Shown piece after piece: positions 1 to 10,990 of a DNA stretch of 64,000 nucleotides (the first letter of the stretch is position 1; each line of letters begins with the position of its first letter). The DNA is from Parapristionchus giblindavisi (lineage: Eukaryota > Nematoda > Chromadorea > Rhabditida > Diplogasteridae), in assembly GCA_943737045.1 (NCBI GenBank), contig CALSFV010000045.1, forward strand, positions 682,001 to 746,000. Direction: 5' to 3'. The position numbers were made by a program, and so were the translations under genes. Below the pieces are notes generated by a model. It was not told where the DNA came from, ran no database searches, and saw only the letters and a list, made by a program, of their open reading frames with translations.

Positions 1-308
1 ACCGAAGTGTACATTTTGGCTCAAAATAATTCATGACAAGATAGATTTTCAGCAACACCCATGTTGTTATATATCATTCGAAAGAGCAAAAAATTCTGAA
101 TAAGATAGTGCTCAGTTCACGTCGATCTATAAGCTTTCACACCTGCTACATTGACCGAAGTGTACATTTTGGCTCAAAATAATTCATGACAAGATAGATT
201 TTCAGCAACACCCATGTTGTTATATATCATTTGAAAGAGCAAAAAATTTTCAGTATAAGATAGAGTTCAGTTCACGTCGATCTATAAGCTTTCACACCTG
301 CTACATTG

Positions 309-476
309 ACCGAAGTACAAAAGTAACTTTCACTCTGATAAGAACAAAACATGTTATGAGACAAAAAATTACAAAGATAACCCATCGTGTGATATACTAG
401 GTGAAAGAGCAAAAAATTCTGAATAAGATAGAGCTCTGTTCATGTCGATCTATAAGCTTTCACACCTGCTACATTG
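309..476 (+). repeat. Representative B monomer, 168 bp
   Basis: One full B monomer. The 85-bp B-specific spacer begins ACAAAAGTAACTTTCACTC, has a second A6 tract (GACAAAAAATTAC) and ends ATAACCCATCGTGTGATATAC. The rest is the same shared segment as in A. GC content is 34%. The last 22 bp of the spacer align to the end of the A spacer at about 15 of 22 positions (ACCCAT, then TGT and ATATA), so the spacers probably share an origin. The length is 56 codons, and the spacer has no stop in some frames, so runs of B give long but meaningless ORFs. Confidence 0.95.
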
Positions 477-950
477 ACCGAAGTGTACATTTTGGCTCAA
501 AATAATTCATGACAAGATAGATTTTCAGCAACACCCATGTTGTTATATATCATTCGAAAGAGCAAAAAATTCTGAATAAGATAGTGCTCAGTTCACGTCG
601 ATCTATAAGCTTTCACACCTGCTACATTGACCGAAGTGTACATTTTGGCTCAAAATAATTCATGACAAGATAGATTTTCAGCAACACCCATGTTGTTATA
701 TATCATTTGAAAGAGCAAAAAAATCTAAATAAGATAGAGCTCAGTTCACGTCGATCTATAAGCTTTCACACCTGCTACATTGACCGAAGTACAAAAGTAA
801 CTTTCACTCTGATAAGAACAAAACATGTTATGAGACAAAAAATTACATAGATAACCCATCGTGTGATATACTGGGTGAAAGAGCAAAAAATTCTGAATAA
901 GATAGAGCTCTGTTCACGTCGATCTATAAGCTTTCACACCTGCTACATTG
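477..950 (+). repeat. Representative A1-A2-B trimer (474-bp HOR unit)
   Basis: Three monomers starting at 477 (A1: ATTCG plus AGTGCTC), 630 (A2: ATTTG plus AGAGCTC) and 783 (B). This trimer is the commonest unit in the forward array and recurs in the reverse array, where a 474-bp spacing is seen for example between 8757 and 9231. The two A positions are distinguishable by fixed variants, so this is a true higher-order repeat rather than random mixing of monomers. Confidence 0.9.
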
Positions 951-1103
951 ACCGAAGTGTACATTTTGGCTCAAAATAATTCATGACAAGATAGATTTAC
1001 AACAACACCCATGTTGTTATATATCATTTGAAAGAGCAAAAAATTCTGAATAAGATAGAGCTCAGTTCACGTCGATCTATAAGCTTTCACACCTGCTACA
1101 TTG
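951..1103 (+). repeat. Representative A monomer, 153 bp
   Basis: One full A monomer from ACCGAAG to the next ACCGAAG. It has the 8-bp end of the shared segment, a 70-bp A-specific spacer (starting GTACATTTTGGCTC, with ACCCATGTTGTTATATATCAT near its end), then most of the 83-bp shared segment with an A6 tract, GAGCTC and a HindIII-type AAGCTT. An A monomer counted base by base (positions 1-153) is 35% GC. This copy is also a donor-like reference: its ATTTACAACAAC variant is found again only in the inverted island near 34.6 kb. Confidence 0.95.
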
Positions 1104-1111
1104 ACCGAAGT
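1029..1111 (+). repeat. 83-bp segment shared by A and B monomers (example)
   Basis: From TGAAAGAGC through the ACCGAAGT of the next monomer this 83-bp stretch is essentially the same in A and B monomers. The array can therefore be read as one constant 83-bp element alternating with either a 70-bp or an 85-bp spacer. It holds the A6 tract, GAGCTC, CACGTCGATC, AAGCTT and CACACCTGC. Most variation within it falls in about 25 bp around GAGCTC and CACGTCGAT; the flanks are close to invariant across the window. Confidence 0.93.
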
Positions 1112-3404
1112 GTACATTTTGGCTCAAAATAATGCATGACAAGATAGATTTACAGCAACACCCATGTTGTTATATATCATTTGAAAGAGCAAAAAATTCT
1201 GAATAAGATAGAGCTCAGTTCACGTCGATCTATAAGCTTTCACACCTGCTACATTGACCGAAGTACAAAAGTAACTTTCACTCTGATAAGAACAAAACAT
1301 GTTATGAGACAAAAAATTACAAAGATAACCCATCGTGTGATAGACTGGGTGAAAGAGCAAAAAATTCTGAATAAGATAGAGCTCTGTTCACGTCGATCTA
1401 TAAGCTTTCACACCTGCTACATTGACCGAAGTGTACATTTTGGCTCAAAATAATTCATGACAAGATAGATTTTCAGCAACACCCATGTTGTTATATATCA
1501 TTCGAAAGAGCAAAAAATTCTGAATAAGATAGTGCTCAGTTCACGTCGATCTATAAGCTTTCACACCTGCTACATTGACCGAAGTGTACATTTTGGCTCA
1601 AAATAATTCATGACAAGATAGATTTTCAGCAACACCCATGTTGTAATATATCATTTGAAAGAGCAAAAAATTCTGAATAAGATAGAGCTCAGTTCACGTC
1701 GATCTATAAGCTTTCACACCTGCTACATTGACCGAAGTACAAAAGTAACTTTCACTCTGATAAGAACAAAACATGTTATGAGACAAAAAATTACAAAGAT
1801 AACCCATCGTGTGATATACTAGGTGAAAGAGCAAAAAATTCTGAATAAGATAGAGCTCTGTTCATGTCGATCTATAAGCTTTCACACCTGCTACATTGAC
1901 CGAAGTGTACATTTTGGCTCAAAATAATTCATGACAAGATAGATTTTCAGCAACACCCATGTTGTTATATATCATTCGAAAGAGCAAAAAATTCTGAATA
2001 AGATAGTGCTCAGTTCACGTCGATCTATAAGCTTTCACACCTGCTACATTGACCGAAGTGTACATTTTGGCTCAAAATAATTCATGACAAGATAGATTTT
2101 CAGCAACACCCATGTTGTAATATATCATTTGAAAGAGCAAAAAATTCTGAATAAGATAGAGCTCAGTTCACGTCGATCTATAAGCTTTCACACCTGCTAC
2201 ATTGACCGAAGTGTACATTTTGGCTCAAAATAATTCATGACAAGATAGATTTTCAGCAACACCCATGTTGTAATATATCATTTGAAAGAGCAAAAAATTC
2301 TGAATAAGATAGAGCTCAGTTCACCTCGATCTATAAGCTTTCACACCTGCTACATTGACCGAAGTGTACATTTTGGCTCAAAATAATGCATGACAAGATA
2401 GATTTACAGCAACACCCATGTTGTTATATATCATTTGAAAGAGCAAAAAATTCTGAATAAGATAGAGCTCAGTTCACGTCGATCTATAAGCTTTCACACC
2501 TGCTACATTGACCGAAGTACAAAAGTAACTTTCACTCTGATAAGAACAAAACATGTTATGAGACAAAAAATTACAAAGATAACCCATCGTGTGATAGACT
2601 GGGTGAAAGAGCAAAAAATTCTGAATAAGATAGAGCTCTGTTCACGTCGATCTATAAGCTTTCACACCTGCTACATTGACCGAAGTGTACATTTTGGCTC
2701 AAAATAATTCATGACAAGATAGATTTTCAGCAACACCCATGTTGTTATATATCATTCGAAAGAGCAAAAAATTCTGAATAAGATAGTGCTCAGTTCACGT
2801 CGATCTATAAGCTTTCACACCTGCTACATTGACCGAAGTGTACATTTTGGCTCAAAATAATTCATGACAAGATAGATTTTCAGCAACACCCATGTTGTAA
2901 TATATCATTTGAAAGAGCAAAAAATTCTGAATAAGATAGAGCTCAGTTCACCTCGATCTATAAGCTTTCACACCTGCTACATTGACCGAAGTACAAAAGT
3001 AACTTTCACTCTGATAAGAACAAAACATGTTATGAGACAAAAAATTACAAAGATAACCCATCGTGTGATATACTAGGTGAAAGAGCAAAAAATTCTGAAT
3101 AAGATAGAGCTCTGTTCATGTCGATCTATAAGCTTTCACACCTGCTACATTGACCGAAGTGTACATTTTGGCTCAAAATAATTCATGACAAGATAGATTT
3201 TCAGCAACACCCATGTTGTTATATATCATTCGAAAGAGCAAAAAATTCTGAATAAGATAGTGCTCAGTTCACGTCGATCTATAAGCTTTCACACCTGCTA
3301 CATTGACCGAAGTGTACATTTTGGCTCAAAATAATTCATGACAAGATAGATTTTCAGCAACACCCATGTTGTAATATATCATTTGAAAGAGCAAAAAATT
3401 CTGA
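1080..3404 (+). repeat. 1254-bp direct duplication in forward array
   Basis: Positions 1080-2150 recur at 2334-3404 with an offset of 1254 bp. The rare AATGCATGACAAG variant at about 1131 reappears at 2385, and the monomer order matches. I saw one substitution between the copies (CACGTCG at 1694, CACCTCG at 2948). Beyond about 3404 the match breaks down because monomer variants no longer correspond. Block edges are approximate, since they fall in sequence common to all monomers. Confidence 0.8.
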
Positions 3405-3731
3405 ATAAGATAGAGCTCTGTTCATGTCGATCTATAAGCTTTCACACCTGCTACATTGACCGAAGTGTACATTTTGGCTCAAAATAATTCATGACAAGAT
3501 AGATTTTCAGCAACACCCATGTTGTTATATATCATTCGAAAGAGCAAAAAATTCTGAATAAGATAGTGCTCAGTTCACGTCGATCTATAAGCTTTCACAC
3601 CTGCTACATTGACCGAAGTGTACATTTTGGCTCAAAATAATTCATGACAAGATAGATTTTCAGCAACACCCATGTTGTAATATATCATTTGAAAGAGCAA
3701 AAAATTCTGAATAAGATAGAGCTCAGTTCAC

Positions 3732-4929
3732 CTCGATCTATAAGCTTTCACACCTGCTACATTGACCGAAGTACAAAAGTAACTTTCACTCTGATAAGAA
3801 CAAAACATGTTATGAGACAAAAAATTACAAAGATAACCCATCGTGTGATATACTAGGTGAAAGAGCAAAAAATTCTGAATAAGATAGAGCTCTGTTCATG
3901 TCGATCTATAAGCTTTCACACCTGCTACATTGACCGAAGTACAAAAGTAACTTTCACTCTGATAAGAACAAAACATGTTATGAGACAAAAAATTACAAAG
4001 ATAACCCATCGTGTGATAGACTGGGTGAAAGAGCAAAAAATTCTGAATAAGATAGAGCTCTGTTCACGTCGATCTATAAGCTTTCACACCTGCTACATTG
4101 ACCGAAGTGTACATTTTGGCTCAAAATAATTCATGACAAGATAGATTTTCAGCAACACCCATGTTGTTATATATCATTCGAAAGAGCAAAAAATTCTGAA
4201 TAAGATAGTGCTCAGTTCACGTCGATCTATAAGCTTTCTCACCTGCTACATTGACCGAAGTGTACATTTTGGCTCAAAATAATTCATGACAAGATAGATT
4301 TTCAGCAACACCCATGTTGTAATATATCATTTGAAAGAGCAAAAAATTCTGAATAAGATAGAGCTCAGTTCACCTCGATCTATAAGCTTTCACACCTGCT
4401 ACATTGACCGAAGTACAAAAGTAACTTTCACTCTGATAAGAACAAAACATGTTATGAGACAAAAAATTACAAAGATAACCCATCGTGTGATATACTAGGT
4501 GAAAGAGCAAAAAATTCTGAATAAGATAGAGCTCTGTTCATGTCGATCTATAAGCTTTCACACCTCCTACATTGACCGAAGTGTACATTTTGGCTCAAAA
4601 TAATTCATGACAAGATAGATTTTCAGCAACACCCATGTTGTTATATATCATTCGAAAGAGCAAAAAATTCTGAATAAGATAGTGCTCAGTTCACGTCGAT
4701 CTATAAGCTTTCACACCTGCTACATTGACCGAAGTGTACATTTTGGCTCAAAATAATTCATGACAAGATAGATTTTCAGCAACACCCATGTTGTAATATA
4801 TCATTTGAAAGAGCAAAAAATTCTGAATAAGATAGAGCTCAGTTCACCTCGATCTATAAGCTTTCACACCTGCTACATTGACCGAAGTACAAAAGTAACT
4901 TTCACTCTGATAAGAACAAAACATGTTAT
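3732..4929 (+). repeat. Copy 1 of 2703-bp-offset duplication (contains BB)
   Basis: This stretch recurs at 6435-7632. It starts just after a CACCTCG/CACGTCG difference and includes two consecutive B monomers (3765 and 3933). Two rare variants are shared: CTTTCTCACC (about 4236 and 6939) and CACCTCCTAC (4561 and 7264). This copy continues normally past 4929, while its partner ends exactly at the orientation switch. Confidence 0.85.
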
Positions 4930-6434
4930 GAGACAAAAAATTACAAAGATAACCCATCGTGTGATATACTAGGTGAAAGAGCAAAAAATTCTGAATAAGA
5001 TAGAGCTCTGTTCATGTCGATCTATAAGCTTTCACACCTGCTACATTGACCGAAGTGTACATTTTGGCTCAAAATAATTCATGACAAGATAGATTTTCAG
5101 CAACACCCATGTTGTTATATATCATTCGAAAGAGCAAAAAATTCTGAATAAGATAGTGCTCAGTTCACGTCGATCTATAAGCTTTCACACCTGCTACATT
5201 GACCGAAGTGTACATTTTGGCTCAAAATAATTCATGACAAGATAGATTTTCAGCAACACCCTTTTGTTATATATCATTTGAAAGAGCAAAAAATTCTGAA
5301 TAAGATAGAGCTCAGTTCACCTCGATCTATAAGCTTTCACACCTGCTACATTGACCGAAGTACAAAAGTAACTTTCACTCTGATAAGAACAAAACATGTT
5401 ATCAGACAAAAAATTACAAAGATAACCCATCGTGTGATATACTAGGTGAAAGAGCATAAAATTCTGAATAAGATAGAGCTCTGTTCACGTCGATCTATAA
5501 GCTTTCACACCTGCTACATTGACCGAAGTGTACATTTTGGCTCAAAATAATTCATGACAAGATAGATTTACAGCAACACCCATGTTGTTGTATATCATTT
5601 GAAAGAGCAAAAAATTCTGAATAAGATAGAGCTCAGTTCACGTCGATCTATAAGCTTTCACACCTGCTACATTGACCGAAGTACAAAAGTAACTTTCACT
5701 CTGATAAGAACAAAACATGTTATGAGACAAAAAATTACAAAGATAACCCATCGTGTGATATACTGGGTGAAAGAGCAAAACATTCTGAATAAGATAGAGC
5801 TCTGTTCACGTCGATCTATAAGCTTCACACCTGCTACATTGACCGAAGTGTACATTTTGGCTCAAAATAATTCATGACAAGATAGATTTACAGCAACACC
5901 CATGTTGTTATATATCATTTGAAAGAGCAAAAAATTCTGAATAAGATAGAGCTCAGTTCACGTCGATCTATAAGCTTTCACACCTGCTACATTGACCGAA
6001 GTGTACATTTTGGCTCAAAATAATTCATGACAAGATAGATTTTCAGCAACACCCATGTTGTAATATATCATTTGAAAGAGCAAAAAATTCTGAATAAGAT
6101 AGAGCTCAGTTCACCTCGATCTATAAGCTTTCACACCTGCTACATTGACCGAAGTACAAAAGTAACTTTCACTCTGATAAGAACAAAACATGTTATGAGA
6201 CAAAAATAACAAAGATAACCCATCGTGTGATATACTAGGTGAAAGAGCAAAAAATTCTGAATAAGATAGAGCTCTGTTCATGTCGAGCTATAAGCTTTCA
6301 CACCTGCTACATTGACCGAAGTGTACATTTTGGCTCAAAATAATTCATGACAAGATAGATTTACAGCAACACCCATGTTGTTATATATCATTTGAAAGAG
6401 CAAAAAATTCTGAATAAGATAGAGCTCAGTTCAC

Positions 6435-7632
6435 GTCGATCTATAAGCTTTCACACCTGCTACATTGACCGAAGTACAAAAGTAACTTTCACTCTGATAA
6501 GAACAAAACATGTTATGAGACAAAAAATTACAAAGATAACCCATCGTGTGATATACTAGGTGAAAGAGCAAAAAATTCTGAATAAGATAGAGCTCTGTTC
6601 ATGTCGATCTATAAGCTTTCACACCTGCTACATTGACCGAAGTACAAAAGTAACTTTCACTCTGATAAGAACAAAACATGTTATGAGACAAAAAATTACA
6701 AAGATAACCCATCGTGTGATAGACTGGGTGAAAGAGCAAAAAATTCTGAATAAGATAGAGCTCTGTTCACGTCGATCTATAAGCTTTCACACCTGCTACA
6801 TTGACCGAAGTGTACATTTTGGCTCAAAATAATTCATGACAAGATAGATTTTCAGCAACACCCATGTTGTTATATATCATTCGAAAGAGCAAAAAATTCT
6901 GAATAAGATAGTGCTCAGTTCACGTCGATCTATAAGCTTTCTCACCTGCTACATTGACCGAAGTGTACATTTTGGCTCAAAATAATTCATGACAAGATAG
7001 ATTTTCAGCAACACCCATGTTGTAATATATCATTTGAAAGAGCAAAAAATTCTGAATAAGATAGAGCTCAGTTCACCTCGATCTATAAGCTTTCACACCT
7101 GCTACATTGACCGAAGTACAAAAGTAACTTTCACTCTGATAAGAACAAAACATGTTATGAGACAAAAAATTACAAAGATAACCCATCGTGTGATATACTA
7201 GGTGAAAGAGCAAAAAATTCTGAATAAGATAGAGCTCTGTTCATGTCGATCTATAAGCTTTCACACCTCCTACATTGACCGAAGTGTACATTTTGGCTCA
7301 AAATAATTCATGACAAGATAGATTTTCAGCAACACCCATGTTGTTATATATCATTCGAAAGAGCAAAAAATTCTGAATAAGATAGTGCTCAGTTCACGTC
7401 GATCTATAAGCTTTCACACCTGCTACATTGACCGAAGTGTACATTTTGGCTCAAAATAATTCATGACAAGATAGATTTTCAGCAACACCCATGTTGTAAT
7501 ATATCATTTGAAAGAGCAAAAAATTCTGAATAAGATAGAGCTCAGTTCACCTCGATCTATAAGCTTTCACACCTGCTACATTGACCGAAGTACAAAAGTA
7601 ACTTTCACTCTGATAAGAACAAAACATGTTAT
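6435..7632 (+). repeat. Copy 2 of 2703-bp-offset duplication, ends at inversion
   Basis: Second copy of 3732-4929, sharing the consecutive B monomers (6468 and 6636), the CTTTCTCACC variant and the CACCTCCTAC variant. It stops at the orientation switch after 49 bp of the B monomer that starts at 7584. The intact counterpart at about 4881-5048 shows what the broken B monomer should look like. Confidence 0.85.
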
Positions 7633-7685
7633 TCTCATAACCTGTTTTGTTCTTATCAGAGTGAAAGTTACTTTTGTACTTCGGT
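7584..7685. repeat. Orientation switch: head-to-head B monomers forming a palindrome
   Basis: A forward B monomer runs from 7584 to 7632 (ending AACAAAACATGTTAT). It is followed directly by reverse-orientation B sequence from 7633 (TCTCATAACCTGTTTTG). The arms ATAAGAACAAAACATGTTAT and ATAACCTGTTTTGTTCTTAT are inverted copies with one mismatch, around a 4-nt centre TCTC at 7633-7636. Inverted similarity extends over the B fragment and the adjacent A monomer on both sides, with a handful of differences. After that the monomer order differs (A on the left, B on the right). I see no microhomology at the joint. The palindrome also produces two overlapping 61-codon ORFs on opposite strands, neither a gene. 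Confidence 0.93.
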
Positions 7686-10390
7686 CAATGTAGCAGGTGT
7701 GAAAGCTTATATATCGACGTGAACTGAGCTCTATCTTATTCAGAATTTTTTGCTCTTTCAAATGATATATAACAACATGGGTGTTGCTGAAAATCTATCT
7801 TGTCATGAATTATTTTGAGCCAAATGTACACTTCGGTCAATGTAGCAGGTGTGAAAGCTTATAGATCGACGTGAACAGAGCTCTATCTTATTCAGCATTT
7901 TTTGCTCTTTCACCCAGTATATCATACGATGGGTTATCTTTGTAATTTTTTGTCTCATAACCTGTTTTGTTCTTATCAGAGTGAAAGTTACTTTTGTACT
8001 TCGGTCAATGTAGCAGGTGTGAAAGCTTATATATCGACGTGAACTGAGCTCTATCTTATTCAGAATTTTTTGCTCTTTCAAATGATATATAACAACATGG
8101 GTGTTGCTGAAAATCTATCTTGTCATGAATTATTTTGAGCCAAAATGTACACTTCGGTCAATGTAGCAGGTGTGAAAGCTTATAGATCGACGTGAACTGA
8201 GCTATATCTCATTCAGAATTTTTTGCTCTTTCAAATGATATATAACAACATGGGTGATGCTGAAAATCTATCTTGTCATGAATTATTTTGAGCCAAAATG
8301 TACACTTCGGTCAATGTAGCAGGTGTGAAAGCTTATAGATCGACGTGAACTGAGCTATATCTCATTCAGAATTTTTTGCTCTTTCAAATGATATATAACA
8401 ACATGGGTGATGCTGAAAATCTCTCTTGTCATGAATTATTTTGAGCCAAAATGTACACTTCGGTCAATGTAGCAGGTGTGAAAGCTTATAGATCGGCGTG
8501 AACAGAGCTCTATCTTATTCAGAATTTTTTGCTCTTTCACCCATTATATCACACTATGGGTTATCTTTGTAATTTTTTGTCTCATAACCTGTTTTGTTCT
8601 TATCAGAGTGAAAGTTACTTTTGTACTTCGGTCAATGTAGCAGGTGTGAAAGCTTATATATCGACGTCAACTGAGCTTTATCTTATTCAGAATTTTTTGC
8701 TCTTTCAAATGATATATAACAACATGGGTGTTGCTGAAAATCTATCTTGTCATGAATTATTTTGAGCCAAAATGTACACTTCGGTCAATGTAGCAGGTGT
8801 GAAAGCTTATAGATCGACGTGAACAGAGCTCTATCTTATTCAGAATTTTTTGCTCTTTCACCCAGTATATCACACGATGGGTTATCTTTGTAATTTTTTG
8901 TCTCATAACCTGTTTTGTTCTTATCAGAGTGAAAGTTACTTTTGTACTTCGGTCAATGTAGCAGGTGTGAAAGCTTATATATCGACGTGAACTGAGCTCT
9001 ATCTTATTCAGAATTTTTTGCTCTTTCAAATGATATATAACAACATGGGTGTTGCTGAAAATCTATCTTGTCATGAATTATTTTGAGCCAAAATGTACAC
9101 TTCGGTCAATGTAGCAGGTGTGAAAGCTTATAGATCGACGTGAACTGAGCTATATCTCATTCTGAATTTTTTGCTCTTTCAAATGATATATAACAACATG
9201 GGTGATGCTGAAAATCTATCTTGTCATGAATTATTTTGAGCCAAAATGTACACTTCGGTCAATGTAGCAGGTGTGAAAGCTTATAGATCGACGTGAACAG
9301 AGCTCTATCTTATTCAGAATTTTTTGCTCTTTCACCCAGTATATCACACGATGGGTTATCTTTGTAATTTTTTGTCTCATAACCTGTTTTGTTCTTATCA
9401 GAGTGAAAGTTACTTTTGTACTTCGGTCAATGTAGCAGGTGTGAAAGCTTATATATCGACGTGAACTGAGCTCTATCTTATTCAGAATTTTTTGCTCTTT
9501 CAAATGATATATAACAACATGGGTGTTGCTGAAAATCTATCTTGTCATGAATTATTTTGAGCCAAAATGTACACTTCGGTCAATGTAGCAGGTGTGAAAG
9601 CTTATAGATCGACGTGAACTGAGCTATATCTCATTCAGAATTTTTTGCTCTTTCAAATGATATATAACAACATGGGTGATGCTGAAAATCTCTCTTGTCA
9701 TGAATTATTTTGAGCCAAAATGTACACTTCGGTCAATGTAGCAGGTGTGAAAGCTTATAGATCGGCGTGAACAGAGCTCTATCTTATTCAGAATTTTTTG
9801 CCCATTCACCCATTATATCACACTATGGGTTATCTTTGTAATTTTTTGTCTCATAACCTGTTTTGTTCTTATCAGAGTGAAAGTTACTTTTGTACTTCGG
9901 TCAATGTAGCAGGTGTGAAAGCTTATATATCGACGTCAACTGAGCTCTATCTTATTCAGAATTTTTTGCTCTTTCAAATGATATATAACAACATGGGTGT
10001 TGCTGAAAATCTATCTTGTCATGAATTATTTTGAGCCAAAATGTACACTTCGGTCAATGTAGCAGGTGTGAAAGCTTATAGATCGACGTGAACAGAGCTC
10101 TATCTTATTCAGAATTTTTTGCTCTTTCAAATGATATATAACAACATGGGTGATGCTGAAAATCTATCTTGTCATGAATTATTTTGAGCCAAAATGTACA
10201 CTTCGGTCAATGTAGCAGGTGTGAAAGCTTATAGATCGACGTGAACAGAGCTCTATCTTATTCAGAATTTTTTGCTCTTTCAAATGATATATAACAACAT
10301 GGGTGATGCTGAAAATCTATCTTGTCATGAATTATTTTGAGCCAAAATGTACACTTCGGTCAATGTAGCAGGTGTGAAAGCTTATAGATC
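7633..10390 (-). repeat. Copy 1 of 6910-bp-offset duplication, starts at inversion
   Basis: From the switch to about 10390 this matches 14543-17301 at an offset of 6910 bp (6911 after a one-base insertion near 14979). Shared marks include CAAATGTACAC (one A deleted), CAGCATTTTTTGC, CATACGATGGG, GAGCTATATCTC and the CCATTATATCACACTATGG form of B. Differences seen include CGGTCAATG at 7682 versus CGGTGAATG at 14592, and GCCCATTC versus GCCCTTTC near 9800/16711. The monomer order starts with partial B, then A B A A A B A B A A B. Confidence 0.87.
7679..7695 (+). other. CENP-B-box-like 17-mer at each monomer boundary (example)
   Basis: The sequence CTTCGGTCAATGTAGCA spans nearly every monomer boundary (plus strand in the reverse array, minus strand in the forward array). 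Against the known core NTTCGNNNNANNCGGGN it matches TTCG, the central A and one of the four CGGG bases: six of nine fixed positions. This is suggestive in position and copy number but too weak to claim binding; a chance match at this level is quite possible. Confidence 0.25.
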
Positions 10391-10990
10391 GACGTGAACT
10401 GAGCACTATCTTATTCAGAATTTTTTGCTCTTTCGAATGATATATAACAACATGGGTGTTGCTGAAAATCTATCTTGTCATGAATTATTTTGAGCCAAAA
10501 TGTACACTTCGGTCAATGTAGCAGGTGTGAAAGCTTATAGATCGACGTGAACTGAGCTATATCTCATTCAGAATTTTTTGCTCTTTCAAATGATATATAA
10601 CAACATGGGTGATGCTGAAAATCTCTCTTGTCATGAATTATTTTGAGCCAAAATGTACACTTCGGTCAATGTAGCAGGTGTGAAAGCTTATAGATCGGCG
10701 TGAACAGAGCTCTATCTTATTCAGAATTTTTTGCCCTTTCACCCATTATATCACACTATGGGTTATCTTTGTAATTTTTTGTCTCATAACCTGTTTTGTT
10801 CTTATCAGAGTGAAAGTTACTTTTGTACTTCGGTCAATGTAGCAGGTGTGAAAGCTTATATATCGACGTCAACTGAGCTCTATCTTATTCAGAATTTTTT
10901 GCTCTTTCAAATGATATATAACAACATGGGTGTTGCTGAAAATCTATCTTGTCATGAATTATTTTGAGCCAAAATGTACACTTCGGTCAA
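9211..10990 (-). repeat. Direct repeat left of inverted island 1
   Basis: This 1.8-kb stretch recurs at 11566-13345 with an offset of 2355 bp. It includes a run of five A monomers (9902-10666) between two B monomers, giving an A5B spacing of 933 bp. The stretch ends where the island begins, at the CGGTCAAAAGCTT joint. Edges are approximate within shared monomer sequence. Confidence 0.85.
10361..10513 (-). repeat. Forward-type A1 monomer inside the reverse array
   Basis: This A monomer carries GAGCACTATC and CTTTCGAATG, the reverse complements of the AGTGCTC and CATTCGAAAG marks that define A1 in the forward array. Its neighbours in the reverse array have GAGCTATATCTC or GAGCTCTATC with CTTTCAAATG. 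Two more such monomers lie at 12716-12868 and 14276-14428. The 12716 copy is explained by the 2355-bp duplication. Confidence 0.8.

Larger units (their letters stand above)
1..7632 (+). repeat. Forward-orientation satellite array (A1-A2-B trimers)
   Basis: Unbroken tandem array. Taking each ACCGAAG as a monomer start gives 32 A monomers (153 bp) and 17 B monomers (168 bp, the last cut short). The order is mostly A-A-B (474 bp), with exceptions: A4B starting at 1899 and 3153, AB starting at 5522 and 6315, and BB at 3765 and 6468. In most trimers the first A ends its spacer TATCATTCG and carries AGTGCTC; the second ends TATCATTTG and carries AGAGCTC. All B monomers here read AAACATGTTATG, whereas the reverse array has AAACAGGTTATG. 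That one base separates the two arrays and makes transferred segments recognisable. No non-satellite sequence is present. Confidence 0.97.

Noticed and set aside
309..476. A promoter or terminator within the B spacer (TTGACC at the monomer boundary, T-rich tracts)
   Set aside because: TTGACC-like and AT-rich motifs are expected in 35% GC satellite, recur in every monomer and have no adjacent gene, so there is nothing to support a regulatory role.
5667..5855. 62-codon minus-strand ORF in the forward array
   Set aside because: Created by a one-base deletion (AGCTTCACACC) in a single monomer; same satellite sequence otherwise.
1..7632. CRISPR array (constant 83-bp repeat, variable spacers)
   Set aside because: Repeats are far too long, there are only two spacer types, monomers are both orientations in one window, and there are no cas genes or leader.
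7500..7860. Orientation switch as a plain fold-back read artefact
   Set aside because: The two arms differ in fixed B-spacer bases and monomer order, and the left arm lacks the right arm's variants. A fold-back would give near-identical arms. A different kind of misjoin cannot be excluded from sequence alone.
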